64,000 nt of DNA from RHKX01 sp046330285. Its GTDB lineage: Bacteria > Actinomycetota > Thermoleophilia > Solirubrobacterales > 70-9. Shown one piece after another: positions 55,016 through 63,528 of the stretch. The notes under the pieces were generated by a model. It had not been told where the DNA came from, ran no database searches, and worked only from the letters and a program-made list of their open reading frames with translations. The first letter of the stretch is position 1; every line of letters begins with the position of its first letter. The translations under genes were made by a program, and so were the position numbers. The stretch is from assembly GCA_046330285.1 (NCBI GenBank), contig JAXLSX010000001.1, forward strand, positions 124,001-188,000, written 5' to 3'.

Positions 55016-56949
55016 CGCGTCACCTTCATCGACACCGACTTGCTCGTGTCGTTGAGCGACGGATCGACGAGTGTCACCTTGACCTTCGCCTTGGCCGAAC
55101 CGTCCTTCTTGAGCGACTTCGTGAGCTTGCGGTTGTCGGAGTCGCGACGGAGAACGAGCGTGAACTTGCGGAGGTCCCCGCCGTCGACGGGCTTCGCCTT
55201 GATCTTCTGAAGGTCGAGCGGCTTCTTCTTGCCCTTCGGGTCGACCGTGCCGGTGAGGGTGGCCGTGACGTCCTCGTCCGCTCCGGCCTTGACCGCGATC
55301 CGGATCTTCTTGCTCTTCTGCCTCTGCTTCTCGGACGCCTTGACGACCCGGCCCTCGACCTTGGTGTCGAGGGGGTCGGCATCGGGGTCGTAGGTGAACC
55401 CGACCGCGGCTGGGGTCGCGTCGATCCCGTCCGGATCGGTGGCCCGGGCGGCAAAAGAATGGGCACCCTCGACGAGCGCGGGCAGCGTCAGGGGCGATGT
55501 GCAGGGGCTGAACGGAGCTCCGTCGATCGAGCAGTCGAAGGTCGCGTCGTCGGCGTTCGAGGCGAACCCGAACGTCGGGGTGTCGTCGGGGGTGGCGGAG
55601 CCGTCAGCGGGACCCGAGGTGATCGTGGTCTCGGGTGGGACGAGCGACGCGCGGGAGTACTGCAGCAACCCGGTCCCACTGCCGCTCCCACCACCCCAGA
55701 CCACAGTCGGCCGATCGTTCAGGCCGACCGCGATGTCGGAGCCCCGATCGGCTGGGAACGACGTCGGGGAAAGCGTGGTGATGGTCCCGGGGGAGCCGTC
55801 CGCCTGCAGCCGGGTCGCCTGGACCCGGCGCGTCGTGCCGTCGAAACGGTCCCAGACCACGTGGGCCCGGCCGGAAGAGTCGAAGGCGATCGAAGGGTCG
55901 CCGGCGTCCCGACCCTCCGCCGAGACGATCTCGGTGTCCCCGGGTCGCCCGCCCCGGTCGAGCAGTGCGGTGCGGATCCGGTAATTGTCGGCGCCGGCTC
56001 CACTCCAGACGAGCCGGGCGCGGTCGTTCGGGTTCAGGGCAAGATCGAGATCCGCCGCGATCTGATCGCCGTCCGACACCCTGCGGATCGGCTTCAGGTT
56101 CCCACTGGGCGCGATCAGCCGCGACTCGATCGTCTGCTTCCCGGCGTCGGCCTGCCGCCAGGCCAGGGTGACGATCCCCGAATCAGCCGCAACGAGACGG
56201 ATCTCGGCGATCTCACCGTCGGTGGTGGGCGCGACGAATCCCTGGGCGCTCATGTTTCCCGCACCGTCGATCCGCCGGGACGCGAGCCGATGTCCGTCCA
56301 CCTCCCAGACGGCGGTGACGCGGTCGTTGTCATCGACGGCCAGCATTGCCCCCCAGGCATCTCCCGACGGCTCCGAGAGGAACCTCGACGACCCCGGATT
56401 GCCGTTGGGCGCAACGGTGATCACCTTGGCCCGATCGATGCCGTCCTTCTCCCACCAGTAGGTGATCGTCGCCTTCCCCTGCGAGTCGACCACGACGTCC
56501 CACGGATAGGGGAACTGGGAGTTCGACCGGGGCGTCAGCTCATGAACCGTCCCGAGCGTTCCATCCGGGGCGAGCTGGGCGGTCTCGACCACCTGGTCGC
56601 TCCCCTCGCTCTGAAGCCAGACCAGGGTCGCCGTGCCGTCCGGGCCGATCGCGGCGTCGACCAGCTGTCCGTCGACGAACTTCTCGACCGCACCGAACGG
56701 TCCGGTCGGACCGCTCTGCGAGTAGGCCACCGACGGATGGGCCGATGGCAGAAGCGATTCCCAGATGACCAGGCGAGAGCCGTCGGGCCCGACCAGCAGC
56801 TCAGGCTCGCTCGTCAGCTGGACGCCGCTGTCGAGCGACGTCGGAGGGGCGTAGTCGACGAACGCGTCCGCCGACACCGCGGACGCCAGCGCCCAGCCGA
56901 TGCCGCACGCCGCACCGGCGATGAACCGTATGGACCTCCCGATCCCCAT
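55012..56949 (-). CDS. secreted repeat protein, predicted beta-propeller plus Ig-like domains, paralogue 3
   Basis: A 645-residue exported protein with the same order as paralogue 2: signal peptide 'RFIAGAACGIGWALASAVSA', eight D-x-x-x-R-x-x-V-x-W repeats ('DDNDRVTAVWEV', 'NPNDRARLVWSG', 'DSSGRAHVVWDR', 'GLNDRPTVVWGG'), an Ig-like domain with 'FDCSIDGAPFSPCTSP', and the C-terminal 'DPKGKKKPLDLQKIKAK' domain. It heads the two-gene unit: TAGGGT ends 9 nt before its ATG. Close similarity of the C-terminal domains of paralogues 2 and 3 suggests tandem duplication. Confidence 0.78.
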   Translation of the reverse strand: MGIGRSIRFIAGAACGIGWALASAVSADAFVDYAPPTSLDSGVQLTSEPELLVGPDGSRLVIWESLLPSAHPSVAYSQSGPTGPFGAVEKFVDGQLVDAAIGPDGTATLVWLQSEGSDQVVETAQLAPDGTLGTVHELTPRSNSQFPYPWDVVVDSQGKATITYWWEKDGIDRAKVITVAPNGNPGSSRFLSEPSGDAWGAMLAVDDNDRVTAVWEVDGHRLASRRIDGAGNMSAQGFVAPTTDGEIAEIRLVAADSGIVTLAWRQADAGKQTIESRLIAPSGNLKPIRRVSDGDQIAADLDLALNPNDRARLVWSGAGADNYRIRTALLDRGGRPGDTEIVSAEGRDAGDPSIAFDSSGRAHVVWDRFDGTTRRVQATRLQADGSPGTITTLSPTSFPADRGSDIAVGLNDRPTVVWGGGSGSGTGLLQYSRASLVPPETTITSGPADGSATPDDTPTFGFASNADDATFDCSIDGAPFSPCTSPLTLPALVEGAHSFAARATDPDGIDATPAAVGFTYDPDADPLDTKVEGRVVKASEKQRQKSKKIRIAVKAGADEDVTATLTGTVDPKGKKKPLDLQKIKAKPVDGGDLRKFTLVLRRDSDNRKLTKSLKKDGSAKAKVKVTLVDPSLNDTSKSVSMKVTR

Positions 56950-56958
56950 ACCGCGGGA

Positions 56959-56964
56959 ACCCTA
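56959..56964 (-). promoter_or_regulatory. putative -10 (TAGGGT), nearly leaderless
   Basis: TAGGGT ends 9 nt before the ATG at 56949 on the minus strand. Confidence 0.45.
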
Positions 56965-57018
56965 TTCGCCGAAGAAAGTTTCGGCAATGGGCAAACGCGA
57001 CGGGAGCGGCGCCCCGCT

Positions 57019-58692
57019 TCAGCAGGCCTTGCGCACCCCTGCCTTCGCCTTCTTGACCCTCGCCTTCGCCTTCTTGACGTCGGCCTTGGTCCCCGACTTC
57101 CTCGCCTTCTTCAGCTTCGCGTTCGCCTGCTTCAGCTTCGCCTTCGCCCGCTTACACGCCTTGGTGACCACGGGTGGCTCGGGCGGACCGCCGGATACCG
57201 TGAACGTCCGGGGCGCCGATGTCGCCGTGCGGCCGTCGGGGTCCGTGGCCCGGACCCGGAAGCTGTGGCTGCCCGCCGGCAAGGCGCCGCCGAAGGTCAC
57301 CGGTGAAGCACAGGCGCTGAAGGCGCCGCCGTCCCAGCTGCACTCGAACGTCGCCTCCGGCTCGTCCGAGCTGAACTCGAACGTCGGCGTCGTGTCGTCG
57401 CTCGTGTCGGGCGGACCGGAGTCGATCGAGACCAGGGGATCGACGGTCCCCGTCTTCCAGAGCACGACGGCGCCGCTCGCGCGACTGGCGATCGCAATCT
57501 CGCCCCCGGGGGTTCTCGTCAGGCCGCGAGTATCGGAGCCTCCGAACGTGACCACCCGGCTCAACTTCCCGTCCTTCATCCGCACGGCGCTTTCGCCGTT
57601 CGTCGTTCCGCCGCTGGCGTAGAAGGCCGCGACCACGCGATCGGTCCCATCGACCTCCAGCTGCACCTTCGGATCGATCGAGTCGAATTCGAGCGTCCGG
57701 GATCCGGCGAAGGCGCCGTCGCTGCCGACGCGGGCCAGGGCCAGGGCCGGCTTGCCGCCGCTCGTCGTCGCCAGGCCTGCGGTAACACGCCCCTGCGAGT
57801 CGACGACCGCGGCGGGGTTCGCATATCCGCCGTTCTCGTCGAGCAATGTCTGCGTGGTCCCCGCCGTCCCGTCGGTCGCGACCCGCCTGGCGACGAGATC
57901 GTCGTCGGGAGCGGCGTGGCTCCAGACAGTCGTGACCCGCCCACTCGAGTCGGTCACCGCCCGCGGCGTCGTGTAGTCGAGGGCCGTGCCGAGCGGGATC
58001 GGCGCACCCGGCGTCCCGTCGGTCGCGATGCGGCCGAGGACGATGCCCTTCTCCGTGCCGGCGAGGTCGAGCCAGGCGACGCTGACCCTGCCGTCAGGGT
58101 CGACGGTCGCGTCGGGCGATGAGTTGTCGGACGTCACGCTGATCTGCCGGGCGGCGTAATCGACGGTGCCGTCGTCGCCGAGGCGGATCGCGTTGATCGG
58201 GCCGGTCGACCAGACAACCGTCACCCGGTCGGAGGAGTCAGCGACCAGGTCGGGATCGGTGAACCCCCCGAGCGGGGTCGGCGATGTCGTGGTGCCGTCC
58301 TGCGCGATCCGAGCCAATACCGCTCCCGAGTTGAGGTCGACCCAGCCGGCGGTGATGTCGCCGTCGGAGTCGACGACCGCCGAGATCGGGCCGACCGGGG
58401 CGCCGGTCGTGAGCGTCTGCACCTCGCCGGCCGTGCCGTCAGCCCCGATGCGGACCCACTTGACGCCCGGATCTCCGTTGAACCGCGCTCCCCAGAGGAC
58501 CGTGGCCCGGCCCGTGGGGTCGTAGAGGATGACCGGCGGCTGATCGACGCCCTCAACGCCTGTCAGGGCCTGCGGCCCGCCGACCGACAGCGAGGCCGAA
58601 GCCGGCGCGGCGAACATGGCGGCGCAGAGGGCGATCAGCCCACCGATCAACAGATTCATCCCGACCGAGCGCCGCAAGGCGCGTCCCCGCAT
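57019..58692 (-). CDS. secreted repeat protein, predicted beta-propeller plus Ig-like domain, paralogue 4
   Basis: A 557-residue exported protein: signal peptide 'NLLIGGLIALCAAMFAAPASA', seven or eight propeller-like repeats ('PTGRATVLWGA', 'SSDRVTVVWST', 'PDGRVSVAWLD', 'SSGRVTTVWSH'), an Ig-like domain ('FECSWDGGAFSACASP'), and instead of the basic beta domain a Lys/Ala-rich helical tail bounded by Cys ('KACKRAKAKLKQANAKL' to 'VRKAC'). The tail may bind anionic wall polymers. ATG 58692 was chosen; a TTG six bases upstream is closer to the GGGAGA stretch and remains possible. Confidence 0.75.
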   Translation of the reverse strand: MRGRALRRSVGMNLLIGGLIALCAAMFAAPASASLSVGGPQALTGVEGVDQPPVILYDPTGRATVLWGARFNGDPGVKWVRIGADGTAGEVQTLTTGAPVGPISAVVDSDGDITAGWVDLNSGAVLARIAQDGTTTSPTPLGGFTDPDLVADSSDRVTVVWSTGPINAIRLGDDGTVDYAARQISVTSDNSSPDATVDPDGRVSVAWLDLAGTEKGIVLGRIATDGTPGAPIPLGTALDYTTPRAVTDSSGRVTTVWSHAAPDDDLVARRVATDGTAGTTQTLLDENGGYANPAAVVDSQGRVTAGLATTSGGKPALALARVGSDGAFAGSRTLEFDSIDPKVQLEVDGTDRVVAAFYASGGTTNGESAVRMKDGKLSRVVTFGGSDTRGLTRTPGGEIAIASRASGAVVLWKTGTVDPLVSIDSGPPDTSDDTTPTFEFSSDEPEATFECSWDGGAFSACASPVTFGGALPAGSHSFRVRATDPDGRTATSAPRTFTVSGGPPEPPVVTKACKRAKAKLKQANAKLKKARKSGTKADVKKAKARVKKAKAGVRKAC

Positions 58693-58784
58693 CTTCAACT
58701 CGTCTCCCTGGAAGTTCGTCCCGCCGCCCGCCGCGGCCCTGCCGGCCGGAGGCTACAACGTCGGTCTGACCGGCTGCGCCGGTT

Positions 58785-61700
58785 CTACGGCGAGGCGACG
58801 AGGCGGCGGGGCTGGCGCTCGAACCCTGCTTCGACGAGCGCCTGCTCGCACTCGTGGCCGATCGCGGCCTCGCCGTCGATCCGCTCGATCCCGAGCCGTG
58901 GAACCTGCCGGGCGCCGACCGCCTCCACGACCGCTCCGAGCGCGGTCGCAAAGGACTCGTCGGTGAAGCGGGCGAGGCGCAGCAGGCCCTTGCCGCCGCG
59001 CTCGAGGTAGAGGACCGGCTCGCCGTTGCGGAGGACGACGTAAGCGCCGGCGACGCGGCTCGGGCGGCGGCCGCCGCGGCCGTCGTCGTCCTCCTCGCGG
59101 GACGGCGGCCGGGGCCAGGCGAGGCTGGCTCCGTAGGGCTGGGCGGGATCGGTGGCGGCGAGGACGACGTGCTCATCGTCGACCCGCGGCAGCGAGCGCA
59201 GGCGCTCGACCGCGCCGGCCAGCGCGAACTGCGCGCCGCCGAGCCCCTCGACGAAGTAGCCGCGGCGGGCTGTACCGAGCATCTCGAGGTTGGAGAGCTC
59301 GCCGTAGAGCGCCGAGAAGCCACCGGGGACGCCCTCGGCGAGGACCGTCTCGCGGGTGACGATGCCGTAGCGCTCGAGCATCAGCTCGGCCTGCGCGCGC
59401 AGGCGCGGGCCGGACGGCGGAGCGCCGCGGAACAGCGACTCGGTCAGCGACCACCGGCCCGCGACCGCCTGCCCGGTCGCGTTGCGACGGGCGCTGAAGC
59501 GGCGGCCGCGTCGTGCGGCGGCGGTTTCCGACGCCTTCAGCCGCGGCGCCCGGAGCGGAGCTACGGCGTCGTTGGTCACCTCGCCCGCCCAGGCGAGATC
59601 CCAGAGCGCGGAGTGAAGCTCCTCCTTCTCCCATTTCGTATCTCCGTCGGAGAGGTCGATGACGAGATCGAGCCAGAAGGCGGGCCGCTGGGCGAGAAGC
59701 TCGCGGATCGCGTCGTGGATCTCGCCCTCGGGGGGCTCGAGCTTCGCGTTGGCGGGGGGCGGACCGGCGATCCGGACGTCCTCGCGGAAGTAGAAGGCGA
59801 CGCGGCCGGTGCGGCCGACGGGCCCGGCGCCGATCCAGACGATCTCGCCGCCGGTCGACAGCTGGTCGAGCCAGGTCTGCGAGTAGGAGCCGAGGCGGCG
59901 CGGGAGGACGTCGCGCTCCCAGACCTCGGGAGTCAACGCGATGCCCTGGAGCGGCACGAGGATCTCGCGAAGGCGGTCGGGACCGGCGCCCGCCGAACGG
60001 TAGGCGTCGACGTTCTGCCAGGAGACGAGGAAGCGGGCGAGCTCGGAGGTGTCGGCGGCCTCGACCTCCTTGCGGAGCACGGCGAGGCTCGCGCGCCGGA
60101 GCCGTCGCAGGACGTCGGGATCGCACCACTCGCGCTCGCTGCCGCCGGGCAGGAGCTCGCCGCGGACGAGCTCCCCGGCGGTCTCGAGCCGCTTCAGCGC
60201 CGGCGTCGGGTCCACTCCGAAGCGTTGCTTCGCCTGCGCGGTCGGGAACGGGACGTGGGTGCGCGCGTAGCGGCGGAGCAGCGTCTCCATCGGCTCCTCG
60301 ACGGTGTCGAGGAACGTGTCGGGGAGGCCCGATGGCACCGGGACGCCGAGCGCGTCGCGGTAGAGGCCGCCGTCCTCGGCGGCGATCCAGCGCTCCTCCC
60401 CCGCGACCCGGACCTTGACGGCGCGGCGCTCCGACTCGAGCTTGTCGAGCATCGACTTCGCCGAATAGCCCTCGGCCACGCGCTCGGCCACCTCGTCGTC
60501 GGAGAGATCGCCGAGGCGGCGGAGGATCACCTGGAGCTGATCGCGGTCGATCGCCTTCGCCTGCTCGACGCGGTGCTGCAGCGAGTCCTCGACGTCGGCG
60601 AGCGCAACGGGGTCGATCAGCTCGCGCAGCTCCTCCTGGCCGAGCAGCTCGCGGAGGAGGTCGCGGTCGAGGGCGAGGGCGGCGGCGCGGCGCTCGGCGT
60701 TGGGCGTGTCGCCCTCGTACATGTAGGTCGCGACGTAGTCGAAGAGCAGCGAGGAGGCGAACGGTGATGCGGACTTCGTCTCGACCTCGACGAGCGACAG
60801 GCGCCGTGACTTGAGGTCGCGGAGGAGCTCGCCGAGCGCAGGCAGGTCGAGCACGTCGCGGAGGACCTCGCGGTAGGTCTCGAGGGTGACGGGGAAGCGG
60901 GGGAAGTCGCGCGCGACCTCGAGCAGCGACTGCGACTTCAGCCGCTGCTGCCAGAGGGGCGTGCGCTTGCCCGGGTAGGCGCGGGGGATCAGCAGCGACC
61001 GGCCGGCCGCCTCGCGGAAACGGGCGCCGAACAGCGCCGAACCCGAGAGCTCGCCGACGATCAGATCCTCGACCTCGTCGGGCTCGAGCAGAACGAGGTC
61101 GGAGGCGGGGGCCTGATCGGAGTCGGGCAGGTGGATGACGATGCCGTCGTCGGACCAGATCGCATCCGCTTCGAGCTCGAGCTCCGCCCGGATCTTCGCC
61201 GCGAGCGCCAGGCCCCAGGCGGCGTGGACACGGCCCCCGAATGGGGACAGGACGCAGAGCCGCCAATCGCCGATCTCGTCGCGGAAGCGCTCGACGACGA
61301 TCGTCTGGTCGGAGGGAACGACCCGCGTCGCTGCCTGCTGCTCGCGCAGGTAGGCGACGAGGTTCTCGGCGGCGAGCTCGTCGAGGTCGTAGTTGGAGGC
61401 GAGCTCTTCCGGCTCGGCGACGACCGCCTCGCGCGAGAACTCGCCGATCGCCCGGCCGAGCTCGACCGGGCGGCCGATCCCCTCGCCGCGCCAGAACGGG
61501 ATCGCGCCGGGGACGCCGGGCGCGGGAGTGACGATCACCCGGTCGCGGGTGATCTCCTCGATCCGCCACGAGGACGCGCCGAGGAGGAAGACCTGGCCGG
61601 CGCGAGCCTCGTAGACCATCTCCTCGTCGAGCTCGCCGACCCGGCGGCCGTCGGGCAGGTGGACGCCGAAGAGCCCGCGGTCGGGAATCGTGCCGGCGTT

Positions 61701-63416
61701 GGTCACCGCGAGTTGACGCGCCCCCTTGCGGCCGCGGACGGTCCCGGCGGTCCGGTCCCAGACGATCCGCGGGCGAAGCTCGGCGAAGCGCTCGGAGGGG
61801 TAGCGGCCGTCGAGCATGTCGAGGACGTTCTCGAGCTGCTCGCGGGAGAGCTCGCCGTAGGGCTCGGCCGACTTGACGACCCGCTCGATCTCGTCGACCT
61901 CCCAGTCCTCGTCGGCGACCATCGCGACGATCTGCTGGGCGAGGACGTCGAGCGGGTTCTGCGGGATGACCGTCTCCTCGATCTCGCCGGTCCGCATCCG
62001 CTTCGCGACGACCGCGCATTCGAGCAGATCGGAGCGGAACTTCGGGAAGATCCGCCCCTTCGAGACCGCGCCGAGCTCGTGCCCGGCGCGACCGACGCGC
62101 TGCATCCCGCGAGCCACCGACTTCGGCGATTCGACCTGGATCACGAGGTCGACGGCTCCCATGTCGATGCCGAGTTCGAGCGAGGAGGTAGCGACGATGC
62201 ACGGCAGCTGGCCCGACTTCAAGAGCTCCTCGACCTTGAGGCGCTCCTCGCGGGCGAGCGAACCGTGGTGGGCGCGGGCGATCTCCTCGTAGTCGCCGGG
62301 CGCGGGCGGCGGCTTTGCGGTGAGACCCTCGCCATCCGGCTCCGACGCCTCGGCGCCGGCGAGTTCCTCCCCGTTCATCTCGTTCAGCCGCTTCGCCAGG
62401 CGTTCGGCGCCGCGGCGGTTGTTGACGAAGATGATCGTCGAGGTGTGCTCGCGGACGAGCTTCAGCAACTCCGGGTAGATCGCCGGCCAGATCCCGCGCG
62501 AGGGCGAATCGCCCGGAACGGACCCCGGCGACGATGGGTCCGGGCCCGGCAACTGCACCCCGTCCGACTCGTCCGCCGCTCCCGGACGCGAAGCGGAGGA
62601 AGCGGCGGAGTGGTTCTGGGCGGAGCTGTTCGGATGGGCCATGTCGGCGACCGGAACGACGATCTCCAGGTCCATCTCCTTGCGGACCCCGGCGTCGACG
62701 ATCTGGCACTCGCGGCCCGGCCCGACAAGGAACTTGGCGATCCGCTCGAGCGGGCGCTGAGTGGCGGAGAGGCCGATCCGCTGGACCGGCTCGTCGCGGC
62801 CGGCGCCGTCGTTCGCGTTGACGGCGACGTGCCGCTCGAGGCGCTCGAGGGTCAGCGCCATGTGGGCGCCGCGCTTGGTCGGGGCGACGGCGTGGATCTC
62901 GTCGACGATCAGCGCCTCGACGTCGGTGAGGATGTCGCGCGCCTGCGAGGTCAGCATCAGATACAGCGACTCGGGCGTGGTGATCAGGATGTCGGGCGGC
63001 TTGCGGAGCATCGCCTGGCGCTCGCGCTGCGGCGTGTCGCCGGTCCGCAACCCGACGGTGACCTCGGCCCCGATCCCGGCGAGCGGGGCGCGGAGGTTGC
63101 GCTCAACGTCGTAGGAGAGCGCCTTCAGCGGCGAGACATAGACGAGGGACACCGACGACGGCGCCTCTTCGCCGGCGTTGAGCCGCTCGGTCTTCTCACG
63201 GGCCAGGCTGTCGATCCCCCAGAGGAACGCCGTCAGCGTCTTGCCGGAGCCGGTCGGGGCGCAGATCAGCGTGTTGGCGCCGGTCGCGATCGCGGGCCAG
63301 CCCTCGGTCTGAGCCGGCGTCGGCGCTTCGAAGGATCGCTCGAACCACGAGCGCGTCCGCTCGCTGAACCCGGCCAGCGGGTCTGACTTCGCACTCTGTT
63401 TCGTCGCGGTCGCCAA
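58785..63416 (-). CDS. lhr: full-length Lhr DNA helicase (Lhr core + C-terminal domain)
   Basis: A 1543-residue superfamily 2 helicase. Motif I CAPTGSGKT at 52-60, DEIH at 172-175, 'GLSATQRP' (motif III), 'FVNNRRGAERLAKRL' (motif IV), 'ATSSLELGIDMGAVDLVIQVESPKSVARGMQRVGRAGH' (motifs V-VI, pattern). The winged-helix and Lhr-specific regions follow, then the long C-terminal domain found only in full-length Lhr of actinobacteria and proteobacteria. Lhr unwinds RNA:DNA hybrids and is part of DNA repair; mycobacterial Lhr is encoded next to nei2. An acidic low-complexity insert lies at ~275-310. Start is TTG 63416, 7 nt after TAGAGT. Confidence 0.96.
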   Translation of the reverse strand: MATATKQSAKSDPLAGFSERTRSWFERSFEAPTPAQTEGWPAIATGANTLICAPTGSGKTLTAFLWGIDSLAREKTERLNAGEEAPSSVSLVYVSPLKALSYDVERNLRAPLAGIGAEVTVGLRTGDTPQRERQAMLRKPPDILITTPESLYLMLTSQARDILTDVEALIVDEIHAVAPTKRGAHMALTLERLERHVAVNANDGAGRDEPVQRIGLSATQRPLERIAKFLVGPGRECQIVDAGVRKEMDLEIVVPVADMAHPNSSAQNHSAASSASRPGAADESDGVQLPGPDPSSPGSVPGDSPSRGIWPAIYPELLKLVREHTSTIIFVNNRRGAERLAKRLNEMNGEELAGAEASEPDGEGLTAKPPPAPGDYEEIARAHHGSLAREERLKVEELLKSGQLPCIVATSSLELGIDMGAVDLVIQVESPKSVARGMQRVGRAGHELGAVSKGRIFPKFRSDLLECAVVAKRMRTGEIEETVIPQNPLDVLAQQIVAMVADEDWEVDEIERVVKSAEPYGELSREQLENVLDMLDGRYPSERFAELRPRIVWDRTAGTVRGRKGARQLAVTNAGTIPDRGLFGVHLPDGRRVGELDEEMVYEARAGQVFLLGASSWRIEEITRDRVIVTPAPGVPGAIPFWRGEGIGRPVELGRAIGEFSREAVVAEPEELASNYDLDELAAENLVAYLREQQAATRVVPSDQTIVVERFRDEIGDWRLCVLSPFGGRVHAAWGLALAAKIRAELELEADAIWSDDGIVIHLPDSDQAPASDLVLLEPDEVEDLIVGELSGSALFGARFREAAGRSLLIPRAYPGKRTPLWQQRLKSQSLLEVARDFPRFPVTLETYREVLRDVLDLPALGELLRDLKSRRLSLVEVETKSASPFASSLLFDYVATYMYEGDTPNAERRAAALALDRDLLRELLGQEELRELIDPVALADVEDSLQHRVEQAKAIDRDQLQVILRRLGDLSDDEVAERVAEGYSAKSMLDKLESERRAVKVRVAGEERWIAAEDGGLYRDALGVPVPSGLPDTFLDTVEEPMETLLRRYARTHVPFPTAQAKQRFGVDPTPALKRLETAGELVRGELLPGGSEREWCDPDVLRRLRRASLAVLRKEVEAADTSELARFLVSWQNVDAYRSAGAGPDRLREILVPLQGIALTPEVWERDVLPRRLGSYSQTWLDQLSTGGEIVWIGAGPVGRTGRVAFYFREDVRIAGPPPANAKLEPPEGEIHDAIRELLAQRPAFWLDLVIDLSDGDTKWEKEELHSALWDLAWAGEVTNDAVAPLRAPRLKASETAAARRGRRFSARRNATGQAVAGRWSLTESLFRGAPPSGPRLRAQAELMLERYGIVTRETVLAEGVPGGFSALYGELSNLEMLGTARRGYFVEGLGGAQFALAGAVERLRSLPRVDDEHVVLAATDPAQPYGASLAWPRPPSREEDDDGRGGRRPSRVAGAYVVLRNGEPVLYLERGGKGLLRLARFTDESFATALGAVVEAVGARQVPRLGIERIDGEAAIGHECEQALVEAGFERQPRRLVASP

Positions 63417-63423
63417 ACGATCG

Positions 63424-63429
63424 ACTCTA
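63424..63429 (-). promoter_or_regulatory. putative leaderless -10 (TAGAGT) of lhr, with TTG start
   Basis: TAGAGT ends 7 nt before the TTG at 63416 on the minus strand; the next in-frame starts are well inside conserved sequence. Confidence 0.5.
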
Positions 63430-63528
63430 GCGAGCCATGTCCGCCGGCCCGCCGGGGCCGCGCCGCTACTCGGGCGGGGTAGCCGTGTTCGGGGAGTTGA
63501 CGGGAACCGGTCTGGAAGGCTTCACGGA

